Below are positions 1 to 8,626 of a stretch of 64,000 bases of DNA, in pieces; within the stretch, counting starts at the first letter, position 1; each line of letters begins with the position of its first letter. Both the position numbers and the translations under genes were made by a program. Source of the DNA: Allobosea caraganae. Its GTDB lineage: Bacteria > Pseudomonadota > Alphaproteobacteria > Rhizobiales > Beijerinckiaceae. Location: the NCBI RefSeq assembly GCF_003351345.1, contig NZ_QQTO01000037.1, positions 62,001 through 126,000 on the forward strand. The letters are read 5' to 3'. The notes below the pieces were generated by a model, which made no database searches, was not told where the DNA came from, and was given only the letters and a program-made list of their open reading frames with translations.

Positions 1-223
1 TCGCGCGCGCCAGCGCCATCAAACCGGCATAGGTGCCGCCGAGCGACTTGAAGCTGCCGAGCGCCCGCTGCGCCTCGTTCTTGACCAGCACCTGCGCAAC
101 GCCGAACTCGCTCGCGAGCTTAGGCAATTCGAGCAGCGGCGTCTGCGCGTAGAGCGGCGACAGCCGCAGCAGCAGCGCGGCGATCCGCTCGGGAGAATCA
201 TTGGGTTGGGAGACCATCGACAT
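1..223 (-). CDS. Partial PLP-dependent ammonia-lyase, diaminopropionate ammonia-lyase-like (N-terminus)
   Basis: Only the first 74 codons are present; the gene runs off the left edge. The reading begins ATG at 223 and contains the motif GSFKSLGGTYAG, which is the pyridoxal-phosphate lysine segment of fold-type II enzymes, preceded by an arm with the sense 'TPLLELPKLA'. This layout is typical of diaminopropionate ammonia-lyase and related threonine dehydratase-like enzymes, which deaminate amino acids in the cytoplasm. The gene is divergent from an Lrp/AsnC regulator, fitting amino-acid catabolism controlled by that regulator. A perfect palindrome touches the start codon. The exact substrate cannot be decided from the fragment. 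Confidence 0.6.
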   Translation of the reverse strand, partial: MSMVSQPNDSPERIAALLLRLSPLYAQTPLLELPKLASEFGVAQVLVKNEAQRALGSFKSLGGTYAGLMALARA

Positions 224-241
224 GAGGCAAAGCGTGCCTCA
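223..241. promoter_or_regulatory. Perfect 7-bp inverted repeat between the divergent lyase and Lrp genes
   Basis: TGAGGCA and TGCCTCA are separated by five bases (AAGCG). The repeat overlaps the start codon of the lyase gene and lies 68 bases before the Lrp-type gene. Lrp/AsnC proteins often bind such dyads near their own gene, so this is a candidate operator. It could also form a hairpin in the lyase leader. Confidence 0.4.
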
Positions 242-308
242 GATCGCCTGCCGGTTGACGCCTATTTCGATCGCCTGCCCGCTTGTTTCCGTCATATGAT
301 CGCAAACG

Positions 309-794
309 ATGACGAAAACCGCCGCACTCGATCGCTTCGACCACGCCCTGCTCGCGCTGGTCCAGCAGGACAACCAGACGCCGGCCCGGCTGCTGGCCGA
401 GCAGGTCGGCCTCTCCGAGAGCGCCGTGCTGCGGCGCCTGCGCCGGCTGCGCGCTGAGGGCGTGATTATCGCCGACAAGGCGGTGGTGCGCCCCGCCGCG
501 CTCGGCCTGCCGCTGACCTTGCACGTGCTGGTCTCGCTGGAGCGCGAAAGCGCCGCCGAGCTCGACGCCTTCATCCGCAAGACCCGCTCGCGTCCCGAGG
601 TCCGGCAGGCCTGGTACGTCACCGGAGAAACCGATTTCGTCCTGCTGCTGCAGCTGCCGGACATGGAGGCCTATGACCGCTTCGCCCGCGAGGTTTTTCA
701 CGACGATCCTAACGTGAAGGCCTTTCGCACCATCGTGGCGATGCGCGAGATCGTCGGCCCGGCCGATGCCAGGCCGCTGGCGGCGATGGCGTGA
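309..794 (+). CDS. Lrp/AsnC family transcriptional regulator
   Basis: This 161-residue protein has the two-part Lrp layout. An N-terminal helix-turn-helix covers about residues 8-55, with ARLLAEQVGLSESAVLRRL as the recognition region. A C-terminal amino-acid-sensing RAM domain covers about 65-145 and carries the family signature VTGETDFVLLL. Family members bind amino acids and control nearby catabolic or transport genes. The start ATG at 309 gives the normal family length of about 150-165 residues. It is divergent from the partial PLP-lyase gene, so local control of that gene is the simplest role. The ligand cannot be read from the sequence. Confidence 0.92.
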   Translation: MTKTAALDRFDHALLALVQQDNQTPARLLAEQVGLSESAVLRRLRRLRAEGVIIADKAVVRPAALGLPLTLHVLVSLERESAAELDAFIRKTRSRPEVRQAWYVTGETDFVLLLQLPDMEAYDRFAREVFHDDPNVKAFRTIVAMREIVGPADARPLAAMA

Positions 795-907
795 TGCTGC
801 TCCCAACGCAATCCTGCCTCATCCCTCGCCAAGATTGACGCAGGTAGTGCCGATCTGCGAAAGCCGATCCTCCAATTCTTGCGTAACCCCCGAGGACCTG
901 TAGTCAA

Positions 908-2623
908 ATGCCCGCTTTCGATCCCGCGCTCGTGGACGCCGCCCAGCGTTCGGCCGCCTGGCCGTTCGAGGAAGCACGCAAGCTCGTGGCCCGGATCGAG
1001 AAATCGGGAAAGAAGGAGGTCCTGTTCGAGACCGGCTACGGCCCCTCCGGCTTGCCGCATATCGGCACCTTCGGCGAGGTCGCGCGCACCTCGATGGTCC
1101 GCCACGCGTTTCGCGTGCTGACCGGCGACGCCATCCCGACCCGGCTGATCGCCTTCTCGGACGATCTCGACGGGCTGCGCAAGGTGCCCGACAACGTCCC
1201 GAACAAGGCGCTGCTGCAAAAGCACCTTGGCCAGCCGCTGACCGAGGTGCCGGACCCGTTCGGCACGCATGACTCGTTCGGCCGGCATAATAACGCCCGC
1301 CTGCGCGCCTTCCTCGACCAGTTCGGCTTCGACTACGAGTTCAAGTCCTCGACCGACAGCTACCGCGCCGGCGAGTTCGACGCGACCCTGCTCAAGGTCC
1401 TCGCCCGCTACGATGCGGTGATGAAGATCATGCTGCCGACGCTGCGCGAGGAGCGGGCCGCGACCTATTCGCCCTTCCTGCCGATCCACCCCAGAACGCG
1501 CATCGTCATGCAGGTGCCGCTCGAGGGGCGCGACGTCGAGAAGGGCACGATCACCTGGAGCGATCCCGACACTGGCGAGCGCTTCGAGACGCCGGTCACC
1601 GGCGGCAACGTCAAGCTGCAATGGAAGCCCGACTGGGCGATGCGCTGGGTCGCGCTCGGCATCGACTACGAGATGGCCGGCAAGGACCTGATCGACTCCG
1701 TCAAGGTCTCCTCGGCGATCGCGCGCGCGCTCGATGCCCAGCCGCCGGAGGGCTTCAACTACGAGCTCTTCCTCGACGAGCAGGGCCAGAAGATCTCGAA
1801 GTCGAAGGGCAACGGCCTGACCATCGAGGACTGGCTGTCCTACGGCCCGCCGGAGAGCCTGGCGCTCTACATGTTCTCGCGGCCGCGCGAGGCCAAGAAG
1901 CTGCATTTCGACGTCATCCCGCGCGCCATCGACGAGTACCTGCAATTCCTCGGCGGCTACGAGCGCCAGGACTGGAAGAACCGCCTCGGCAACCCGGTCT
2001 GGCACATTCATGACGGCGAGCCGCCGCAGCCGGAGGTGATCGCCACCGGCGAGGGCGACAACGCCGCCAGGACACAAGTTACCTTCGGCCTGCTGATGAA
2101 CCTCGTCGCCGTGGCGAATTCCGAGGACAAGTCCGTGCTCTGGGGCTTCCTGCAGCGCTACGCGCCCGGCATCTCGCCGGCGACCCATCCGCGCCTCGAC
2201 GCGCTGGTCGGCTACGCCATCGCCTATTTCCGCGACTTCGTGAAGCCGGCCAAGACCTACCGCGCGCCCGACGAGGTCGAGCGCGCCGCCTTCGCCGCCC
2301 TCGACGCTGCGCTTGCCGCGTTGCCGGCCGGCGCGACGCCCGAGATGGTTCAGGACACGGCGCTCGACGTCGCCCGTGCCATTCCGCGCTACCAGAACCT
2401 GACGGCGAAGAACGCGACGCCCGAGCGTCCCGGCGTCACCGGCGAGTGGTGGAAGGCGATCTACCAGGTCCTGTTCGGCGAGGACCAAGGCCCGCGCTTC
2501 GGCTCCTTCGCCGCGATCTACGGCATCGCCAACACCCGCAAGCTGATCGCCAAGGCGCTGGACGGCGAGCTGATCAGCGAGCACGAGGCCTTCCTCGCCG
2601 CCCGCGAGCCGGTCGACGCATGA
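908..2623 (+). CDS. lysK: Class I lysyl-tRNA synthetase
   Basis: This enzyme charges tRNA-Lys with lysine. At 571 residues it is a class I enzyme, the archaeal type also used by alphaproteobacteria, and not the common class II LysS. The HIGH signature is HIGT at residues 51-54 and the KMSKS signature is KISKS at 295-299, both needed for ATP binding and adenylate formation. The family N-terminal block FETGYGPSGLPHIGTFGEV is intact. A possible -35 box TTGACG lies near 835. The stop overlaps the start of the downstream nitroreductase gene by four bases (ATGA), so the two are probably translated together. Confidence 0.97.
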   Translation: MPAFDPALVDAAQRSAAWPFEEARKLVARIEKSGKKEVLFETGYGPSGLPHIGTFGEVARTSMVRHAFRVLTGDAIPTRLIAFSDDLDGLRKVPDNVPNKALLQKHLGQPLTEVPDPFGTHDSFGRHNNARLRAFLDQFGFDYEFKSSTDSYRAGEFDATLLKVLARYDAVMKIMLPTLREERAATYSPFLPIHPRTRIVMQVPLEGRDVEKGTITWSDPDTGERFETPVTGGNVKLQWKPDWAMRWVALGIDYEMAGKDLIDSVKVSSAIARALDAQPPEGFNYELFLDEQGQKISKSKGNGLTIEDWLSYGPPESLALYMFSRPREAKKLHFDVIPRAIDEYLQFLGGYERQDWKNRLGNPVWHIHDGEPPQPEVIATGEGDNAARTQVTFGLLMNLVAVANSEDKSVLWGFLQRYAPGISPATHPRLDALVGYAIAYFRDFVKPAKTYRAPDEVERAAFAALDAALAALPAGATPEMVQDTALDVARAIPRYQNLTAKNATPERPGVTGEWWKAIYQVLFGEDQGPRFGSFAAIYGIANTRKLIAKALDGELISEHEAFLAAREPVDA

Positions 2624-3312
2624 GCGATCAGGCGCCGGCGGCGGAGGCGGTCGAACAGGCCATCCGCAGCCGCCGCGCCGTGCGCGCCTTCCTGCCCGAT
2701 CCGGTCGATCCGGCGCTGGTCCGGCGCCTGCTGGAGCTTGCCGCCCAGGCGCCAAGCGGCACCAACATGCAGCCCTGGAAGGTGCGCGTGCTGGGACCGC
2801 AGAGCCGCGAGCGGCTGGAGAGCGCGCTGATCGAGGCACTCGACGATCCGGAGTTCAAGCCGGAGGAAGAGTACCGCTACTATCCAAAGACCTTCGCCGA
2901 GCCTTATCTCTCGCGCCGTCGCAAGGTCGGCTGGGACCTTTACGGCCTGCTCGGCGTCGTGAAGGGCGATCGCGAAGGCGCCAGGCGCCATGTCGCCTAT
3001 AACCTGCGTTTCTTCGGCGCGCCGGTCGCGCTGATGGTGACGATCGACCGCTCGCTCGAGATCGGCTCCTGGCTCGATCTCGGCATGTTCCTGCAGAACC
3101 TGCTGATCGCGGCGCAGGGCCACGGGCTCGACAGCTGCCCGCAGGCGATCTTCGCCCAGTTCCACCCGGTGGTGCGCGAGGTTCTGGCGATTCCGGAGGA
3201 AGAGATCGTCGTCTGCGGCATCGCGCTCGGCCATGCCGATTGGAGCGCGCCGGCCAACCGGCTCGTGCCGGAGCGCGAGCCGGTCGAGAGCTTCACGACC
3301 TGGCTGGACTAG
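2620..3312 (+). CDS. Nitroreductase family protein
   Basis: This 230-residue FMN-dependent oxidoreductase of the NfsA/NfsB-like fold belongs to the family that reduces nitroaromatics, quinones or enals with NAD(P)H. The FMN-contacting N-terminal block SRRAVRAFL (about residues 15-23) and the motif APSGTNMQPW (about 44-53) are both typical. A C-terminal segment GLDSCPQ and the last block around residues 195-215 close the usual fold. The start ATG overlaps the lysK stop (ATGA), so the pair is coupled; this placement does not obviously reveal a function. The physiological substrate is unknown. Confidence 0.9.
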   Translation: MSDQAPAAEAVEQAIRSRRAVRAFLPDPVDPALVRRLLELAAQAPSGTNMQPWKVRVLGPQSRERLESALIEALDDPEFKPEEEYRYYPKTFAEPYLSRRRKVGWDLYGLLGVVKGDREGARRHVAYNLRFFGAPVALMVTIDRSLEIGSWLDLGMFLQNLLIAAQGHGLDSCPQAIFAQFHPVVREVLAIPEEEIVVCGIALGHADWSAPANRLVPEREPVESFTTWLD

Positions 3313-3361
3313 GTTCTAAACCAACGAATCGATGGGTCGCCAACGGGTCGAAAGCGAACGC

Positions 3362-3712
3362 TTACTCGCCGTTCTCGAACTCGTCCGATCTTCTTGTGCC
3401 ACCCAGGAAGTCCGGCCTCAAATCAGGGTGAGCGCGGTAGATCAATTCCAGCACGCCACTATCGAGCTCTGCGCATGCGCGTCCCAGCGCTCGGTCTAAT
3501 GCTTTGGATTGTTCGCGCTCGATGTGGCCTCTCACTTCGTTCCCTGCGAGAAATAGGTATCGCAGCGCGAGATTAATCCTCTTGTCGAATTCGACGGCCG
3601 TTTCTCTGTCGATCGCTGACAAGCTCGCCCCCTTTGCACGCTCATGGGTCAAGATAACTAGATAAGCAGCTTTCGCTACGGAGCGGCAGTAGACAATGCG
3701 CTGCCCGGACAA
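3362..3712 (-). CDS. Hypothetical protein, 116 residues
   Basis: I do not recognise this family. It encodes an all-alpha-looking, charged protein without signal peptide or membrane segment, with the central stretch FDKRINLALRYLFLAGNEV. Base composition is a little less GC-rich than neighbouring genes, and no clear Shine-Dalgarno sequence precedes the ATG at 3712. It converges with the nitroreductase gene and lies downstream of the DUF808 gene on the opposite side of a 60-base gap. It could be a recently acquired gene or a small stand-alone gene. Coding status is likely but not certain. Confidence 0.5.
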   Translation of the reverse strand: MSGQRIVYCRSVAKAAYLVILTHERAKGASLSAIDRETAVEFDKRINLALRYLFLAGNEVRGHIEREQSKALDRALGRACAELDSGVLELIYRAHPDLRPDFLGGTRRSDEFENGE

Positions 3713-3772
3713 TCCACGTCGGGCGCGGAATCCGGGATGACGACGCGTTGTTCTCTCAAGCTGCGGAATACT

Positions 3773-4891
3773 TCAGAGCAGCAGGCGGACCTGCTGCTCC
3801 AATTCGTGCCCGTGCAGCACAGCGCCAATCCCCAGCGCCGCCGGCGCGCTCTTCCTGAACAGCTTCAGCACCGGCGAGACGCCGTAATGCAGCACCAGGA
3901 TCGTCGCCGCGCCGACCGCGAGCCCAACCACCGCCGAGAGCGCCGCCGTCACCAGCCACTCGACCAGCCCGCTCAGTAGCGACACCGCATGGCCGACCGC
4001 GACCGCCCAGTCATGGATCAGGTGGCCGAGCCAGCCGAAGCCATAGCCCTCGAAACCGTGGATGATGATGCCGCCGCCGACCCAGAGCATCGCGGCAGTG
4101 CCAACTCCGCTCAGGATGGTGAGGAAGGGCGGCATGCCGGCCACGAGCCCGCGCCCGAACAGCTTGGTCAGCGGGCTGAGCATCCGGTCCAGGCTGCGCG
4201 GATCGGCGCCGAGCGCGGCCAGCGCCTTGCTGCGGCCAAGATAGAAGAAGGTCGTCATCGGCCGCTCGTTATTGGCGAGCGCGACGCCGGCATCGTCGGC
4301 CTTCACGATCAGCGCGACGATGCCATAGACGAAGGCGGTCATGCCGATGCCGACGATGGCGAGCACCAGGGCCTGCGTCCAGAACGACGAGGCCGAGACG
4401 CTGGCGAGCGTGATCGCCATGATCTCGGCCGAGAGGATGAAGTCGGTCTTCACGGCGCCCGAGATCTTCTCCTCCTCCAGCGCCTTCGGATCGTCGGCGA
4501 GGCCAGGCGCGTCCTCGTCATGGTGCTCGTGATGCGGCAGGAAGCGCTCCAGCACCTTCTCGGCGCCCTCGTAGCAGAGGTAGACGCCGCCGATCATCAG
4601 GAGCGGCGTGATCGCCCAGGGCGCGATCAGGGTCAGGGCGAGCGAGCCCGGCAGCAGGAAGAGCAGCTTGTTCTTGAGCGAGCCGAGCGCGATCCGGCCG
4701 ATGATCGGCAGTTCCCGCTCCGCCGCGAAGCCGACGGCATAGCGCGGCGTCACCGCGGCATCGTCGATGACGATGCCGGCCGCCTTGGCCCCGGCCTTCG
4801 TGGCTTGCGCAGCGGCATCGTCGAGCGAAGCCGCCGCCACCTTGGCGAGGGCCGCAATGTCGTCAAGCAGAGCAAACAGACCGGAACTCAC
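3773..4891 (-). CDS. DUF808 family inner-membrane protein (YedI-like)
   Basis: The product is a 372-residue multi-pass membrane protein of the DUF808/YedI family, function unknown. It begins SSGLFALLDDIAALAKVAAASLDDAA, here broken: SSGLFALLDDIAALAK is the conserved amphipathic start. Several hydrophobic helices follow, including LLFLLPGSLALTLIAPWAI and a C-terminal pair. A short acidic/histidine loop HHEHHDED sits near the middle. I chose the GTG at 4891 because AGGAGG lies seven bases before it; an upstream ATG at 4978 would add a poorly conserved extension. No operon partner is visible. Confidence 0.85.
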   Translation of the reverse strand: MSSGLFALLDDIAALAKVAAASLDDAAAQATKAGAKAAGIVIDDAAVTPRYAVGFAAERELPIIGRIALGSLKNKLLFLLPGSLALTLIAPWAITPLLMIGGVYLCYEGAEKVLERFLPHHEHHDEDAPGLADDPKALEEEKISGAVKTDFILSAEIMAITLASVSASSFWTQALVLAIVGIGMTAFVYGIVALIVKADDAGVALANNERPMTTFFYLGRSKALAALGADPRSLDRMLSPLTKLFGRGLVAGMPPFLTILSGVGTAAMLWVGGGIIIHGFEGYGFGWLGHLIHDWAVAVGHAVSLLSGLVEWLVTAALSAVVGLAVGAATILVLHYGVSPVLKLFRKSAPAALGIGAVLHGHELEQQVRLLL

Positions 4892-5033
4892 GAACGCACC
4901 TCCTGGCTGGGATCGAACCGCCTCAGCAAAGCGGGCGCAGGTTGCCAGCAGATGACAGGCAAAGCCAGCCGGCACCACGCCGCATGATTGCGGCGCGGCA
5001 ACGGCACGACGTCAGCCGTCGCGAGGCCGGAAA

Positions 5034-6221
5034 CTATCCCTGATTGATCTCGAACAGCCCGGCGCAGCCCATGCCGCCGGCGACGCACATGGTGACGACC
5101 GCATAGCGCGCCTTGCGGCGGCGGCCCTCCAGCAGCGCATGGCCGACGAGCCGCGCCCCGCTCATGCCGAACGGATGGCCGATCGCGATCGCGCCGCCAT
5201 TGACGTTGACCTTCTCGGGGTCGATGCCGAGCGTGTCGCGGCAATAGAGCGACTGCGAGGCAAAGGCCTCGTTCAGCTCCCAGAGGTCGATGTCTGCGAC
5301 CGTGAGGCCGTTGCGCTGAAGCAGCCGCGGCACGGCGAAGACCGGGCCAATGCCCATCTCGTCCGGCTCGCAGCCCGCCGCCGCGAAGCCGCGGAAGGTG
5401 CCGAGCGGCGAAAGGCCGCGCCTGGCCGCCTCGTCCGCCGCCATCACCACGCAGGCCGCAGCGCCGTCCGAGAGCTGGCTGGCATTGCCGGCGGTGATGA
5501 ACTTGTCCTCGCCGCGTACCGGCTTGAGCTTGAGCAGCGCCTCCAGCGTGGTGTCGGGCCGATTGCCTTCGTCCCTGGCGAGTGTGACCTGCTCCTGCCG
5601 CGTCTCGCCGGTCACCTTGTCGGTGACGGCCATGACCGCGCTCATCGGCACGATCTCGTCGTCGAACAGCCGGCGCTGCTGCGCCGAGGCCGTGCGCCGC
5701 TGGCTCTCCAGCGAGAATTCGTCCTGCGCCTCGCGCGAGATGCCGTAGCGCTCGGCGACGTTGTCGGCGGTCTCGATCATGCTCGTGTAGATCGACGGCT
5801 TGTGCTGCATCAGCCAGTCGTTCTGGGTCAGGTCGCGCCGCACCACCGGCTGCACCAGGCTGATCGACTCGACGCCGCCGCCGACCGCGACCGGCACGCC
5901 GTCCATCGCCACGCGCCGCGCCGCGTGCGCGATCGCCTCCAGGCCCGAGGCGCAGAAGCGGCTGACCGTGACGCCGGCGGACCCGACCGGCAGCCCCGCC
6001 ACCAGCGCCGAATGGCGCGCGACATTGCCGCCCGTCGCCGCCTCCGGATAGCCGCAGCCGAGCACGACCTCCTCGATCTCGGCCGGGTCGAGCTTGATCC
6101 GCTCATAGGCCGCCCTGATCGCATGGGCGGCGAGATCGGCGCCGCGCGTCTGGTTGAAGGCGCCGCGATGAGCTTTGCCGATCGGCGTGCGGGCGGTGGA
6201 GACGATGACGGCTTCGGTCAT
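5034..6221 (-). CDS. Acetyl-CoA C-acyltransferase (thiolase)
   Basis: This 395-residue thiolase catalyses the last step of beta-oxidation, or its reverse, condensing or cleaving acyl-CoA. The nucleophilic cysteine is in SRFCASGLEA (about residue 90), the histidine is in GGAIAIGHPFGMSGAR, and the second cysteine is in CVAGGMGCAGLFE near the C-terminus. All three are intact. It lies 82 bases downstream of the FadB-like multifunctional gene on the same strand, so together they make the classic FadBA pair. An AT-rich stretch at about 6256-6270 just upstream could carry a separate promoter. The substrate chain length is not evident. Confidence 0.94.
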   Translation of the reverse strand: MTEAVIVSTARTPIGKAHRGAFNQTRGADLAAHAIRAAYERIKLDPAEIEEVVLGCGYPEAATGGNVARHSALVAGLPVGSAGVTVSRFCASGLEAIAHAARRVAMDGVPVAVGGGVESISLVQPVVRRDLTQNDWLMQHKPSIYTSMIETADNVAERYGISREAQDEFSLESQRRTASAQQRRLFDDEIVPMSAVMAVTDKVTGETRQEQVTLARDEGNRPDTTLEALLKLKPVRGEDKFITAGNASQLSDGAAACVVMAADEAARRGLSPLGTFRGFAAAGCEPDEMGIGPVFAVPRLLQRNGLTVADIDLWELNEAFASQSLYCRDTLGIDPEKVNVNGGAIAIGHPFGMSGARLVGHALLEGRRRKARYAVVTMCVAGGMGCAGLFEINQG

Positions 6222-6303
6222 GAGCGCTTGTCCCTGCGGCAGCTTATTGAATGTCAGATATCATATATAAACCGGCCCGCCCCGAAGGAACAGGCGATGC
6301 CGC

Positions 6304-8382
6304 TTATGCGGCCCTGGCTTTGAGGTCGGCGAAGCCTTTGCCTTCGGCCGCGAGCCGGCGCAAGAGCGGCGCGGGTTGGAGCGTGGCATCGCCACTCTCG
6401 GCCGCCTGCGCCTCCAGCCGTTTCACGATGACGTCGAGCCCGACCGTATCGGCCCAATGCATCGGCCCGCCGCGCCAGGCCGGCCAATTGTAGCCGTTGA
6501 GCCAGACCGTATCGATATCGCCCGGCCTGGCCGCGATGCCCTCTTCGAGGATACCAGCACCCTCGTTGACCATCGGGTCCATCAGCCGCGCCACGATCTC
6601 GTCCGAGGTGAACGAGCGTCGCGTCACGCCTTTTTCGGCTGAGATGCGCTCGATCAGCGCCTCGACCTCGGGGTCGCGTTGCCCGGTCCGCGCACCTTCG
6701 GGATAGAGGTAGTAGCCCTTGCCGGTCTTCTGGCCGAAGCGCCCGGCCTCGCAAAGCGCATCGGCCACGGCGGCCTTGGTGCCGAGCGACTTGCGCGTGC
6801 GCCAGCCGATATCGCCGCCGGCGAGGTCGGACATGGCGAAGGGGCCCATCTTGAAGCCGAAGCCGGTCACGGCGGCATCGACCTCATGCGGCAGGGCGCC
6901 GGCGATCAGGAGACGCTCGGCGGCGCGGGTGCGCTGCGCCAGCATGCGGTTGCCGACGAAGCCGAAGCAGTTGCCGACCACGACCGGCACCTTGCCGAGC
7001 TTGCGCCCGAGCGCGAGCGCGGTCGCGACGACATCACCTGCCGTCCCAGTCGGCCGCACGATCTCCAGCAGCTTCATCACGTTGGCCGGGCTGAAGAAAT
7101 GCAGGCCGACGACGTCCTGAGGCCGCGCGGTCGCGGCCGCGATCGTTGCGACATCGAGATAGGAGGTGTTGGTCGCCAGGATCGCGCCCGGCTTCATCAC
7201 CTTGTCGAGCTCGCCAAAGATCTGCCGCTTGACGCCCATCTCCTCGAACGCCGCCTCGACCACGATATCGGCATTGCCCGCCGCCGCGAGCCCCACCGCG
7301 GGCGTGATCAGCGCCATGCGCTCGTCGCGCGCAGCCTCGCTCATCGAGCCGCGCTTGACCGAGAAGCCATAGGTGTCGCGGACGCGGGCATGGCCCTTGT
7401 CGATCAGCTCCTGCGTCGTCTCGATCAGCGTCACCGGGATCCCGGCATTGGCGAAGCACATGGCAATGCCGCCGCCCATCGTGCCGGCGCCGATCACTGC
7501 CGCCTGCGCCAGCGGGCGCGGCTTCACGCCCGCATCGATGCCGGGCACATGCGTCGCCTCGCGCTCCGCGAAGAAGGCATAGCGCAGCGCCTTGGAGCGC
7601 TCGTCGGCGAGCAGCCTGACGAACAGCGCCCGTTCCGCCGCGAGGCCCTCGGGAAAGGGCAAGGTGAAGGCGCCGCGCACCGCCTCGATCAGCGCCATCG
7701 CATTGGGCATATCGCCGGACTTGGCCGTAGCATCCTTGGCCAGCGCCTCGAACGCCTCGCGATCAGCGTCCGTGAGCTTGTCCGTCCACTCGCTCGTCCG
7801 CGCCGGCACGCCCTGGGCCGCAAGCTCCTGCGCCTTGGCGACAGCCGCCTCGATCAGGTCGCCGCTGACGAGCTCGACCAGCCCAAGTGCCGCGCCCTTC
7901 TCGGCCGAGATCGGCTCGCCTGTAAGCATCATCGGAAAGGCCTTCGCCGCACCGATCAGCCGCGGCAGGCGCTGCGTGCCGCCGGCGCCGGGAATGATGC
8001 CGAGCTTGATTTCGGGCAGGCCGAGCTTGGCCGCAGGCGCAGCCAGCCGAGCATGGCAGGCAAGCGCGACTTCGAGCCCGCCACCCAGCGCCACGCCCTG
8101 GATCGCCGCGACGACCGGCTTCGGGCAGGCCTCGATCAGGTTCAGCACCTCCGGCAGCAGCGGCTCGACCGGCGGCTTGCCGAACTCGCTGATATCGGCG
8201 CCGGCGATGAAGGCGCGGCCAGCGGCGGCGATGACCAGCGCTTCGACCTTCGGATCAGCCGCGATCGCCTGGACCGTCTCCACCAGCGCGGCGCGGAGCG
8301 CGGCGCTCAGCGCGTTCACCGGCGGGTTGTCGATCGTCGCGATCGCGACGGCGCCGCGCTGCGACAGCCGAACGGTCTCCAT
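6304..8382 (-). CDS. FadB-like enoyl-CoA hydratase / 3-hydroxyacyl-CoA dehydrogenase fusion
   Basis: This bifunctional beta-oxidation enzyme is about 692 residues long. The N-terminal crotonase domain has the oxyanion-hole segment GVALGGGLEVALACH and the motif GLPEIKLGIIPGAGGTQRLP. The C-terminal dehydrogenase has the NAD-binding VIGAGTMGGGIAMCFANAG and the later HAD C-domain near GNCFGFVGNRM. I chose ATG 8382 because GAGGA sits eight bases before it; the ATG at 8388 is only two bases from that motif. It precedes the thiolase gene and is divergent from a single-domain enoyl-CoA hydratase. A role in fatty-acid or related acyl-CoA degradation is well supported. Confidence 0.94.
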   Translation of the reverse strand: METVRLSQRGAVAIATIDNPPVNALSAALRAALVETVQAIAADPKVEALVIAAAGRAFIAGADISEFGKPPVEPLLPEVLNLIEACPKPVVAAIQGVALGGGLEVALACHARLAAPAAKLGLPEIKLGIIPGAGGTQRLPRLIGAAKAFPMMLTGEPISAEKGAALGLVELVSGDLIEAAVAKAQELAAQGVPARTSEWTDKLTDADREAFEALAKDATAKSGDMPNAMALIEAVRGAFTLPFPEGLAAERALFVRLLADERSKALRYAFFAEREATHVPGIDAGVKPRPLAQAAVIGAGTMGGGIAMCFANAGIPVTLIETTQELIDKGHARVRDTYGFSVKRGSMSEAARDERMALITPAVGLAAAGNADIVVEAAFEEMGVKRQIFGELDKVMKPGAILATNTSYLDVATIAAATARPQDVVGLHFFSPANVMKLLEIVRPTGTAGDVVATALALGRKLGKVPVVVGNCFGFVGNRMLAQRTRAAERLLIAGALPHEVDAAVTGFGFKMGPFAMSDLAGGDIGWRTRKSLGTKAAVADALCEAGRFGQKTGKGYYLYPEGARTGQRDPEVEALIERISAEKGVTRRSFTSDEIVARLMDPMVNEGAGILEEGIAARPGDIDTVWLNGYNWPAWRGGPMHWADTVGLDVIVKRLEAQAAESGDATLQPAPLLRRLAAEGKGFADLKARAA

Positions 8383-8580
8383 GGGCATCGTCCTCGATAT
8401 CAACCAGTGACCGGCTAGGAAGGCCGCAGCCTCCATCCTGTCAAGGCGCTCAGCCGCGAGGGCGTTGCACCCCGCAACCAGAAGCCTTGCCGCGACGGCA
8501 CAGATGCCGGGCGCGACGCGGCGGGCGCATCCGCGCGAGATGGCAAGCGCGAAGTTCGATCTTGCCTCGGGCCGGTTTCA

Positions 8581-8597
8581 TGATGCTTCTGGCATCA
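8581..8597. promoter_or_regulatory. Inverted repeat in the divergent fadB-like / hydratase intergenic region
   Basis: TGATGC and GCATCA face each other across five bases, in the 244-bp gap between the divergent FadB-like and enoyl-CoA hydratase genes and 30 bases before the hydratase start. It is a candidate operator for a shared regulator, but no regulator gene is adjacent. Confidence 0.3.
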
Positions 8598-8626
8598 AGA
8601 ATAGTTCAGCCAAGGACAATCACAGC

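Noticed and set aside
698..2839. Long open frame on the minus strand opposite lysK
   Set aside because: It is a by-product of high GC and codon bias; no domain is visible and the opposite strand encodes a certain gene. The same holds for the frames opposite the alpha-2-macroglobulin gene (16708-19623) and the RND pump gene (22413-25805).
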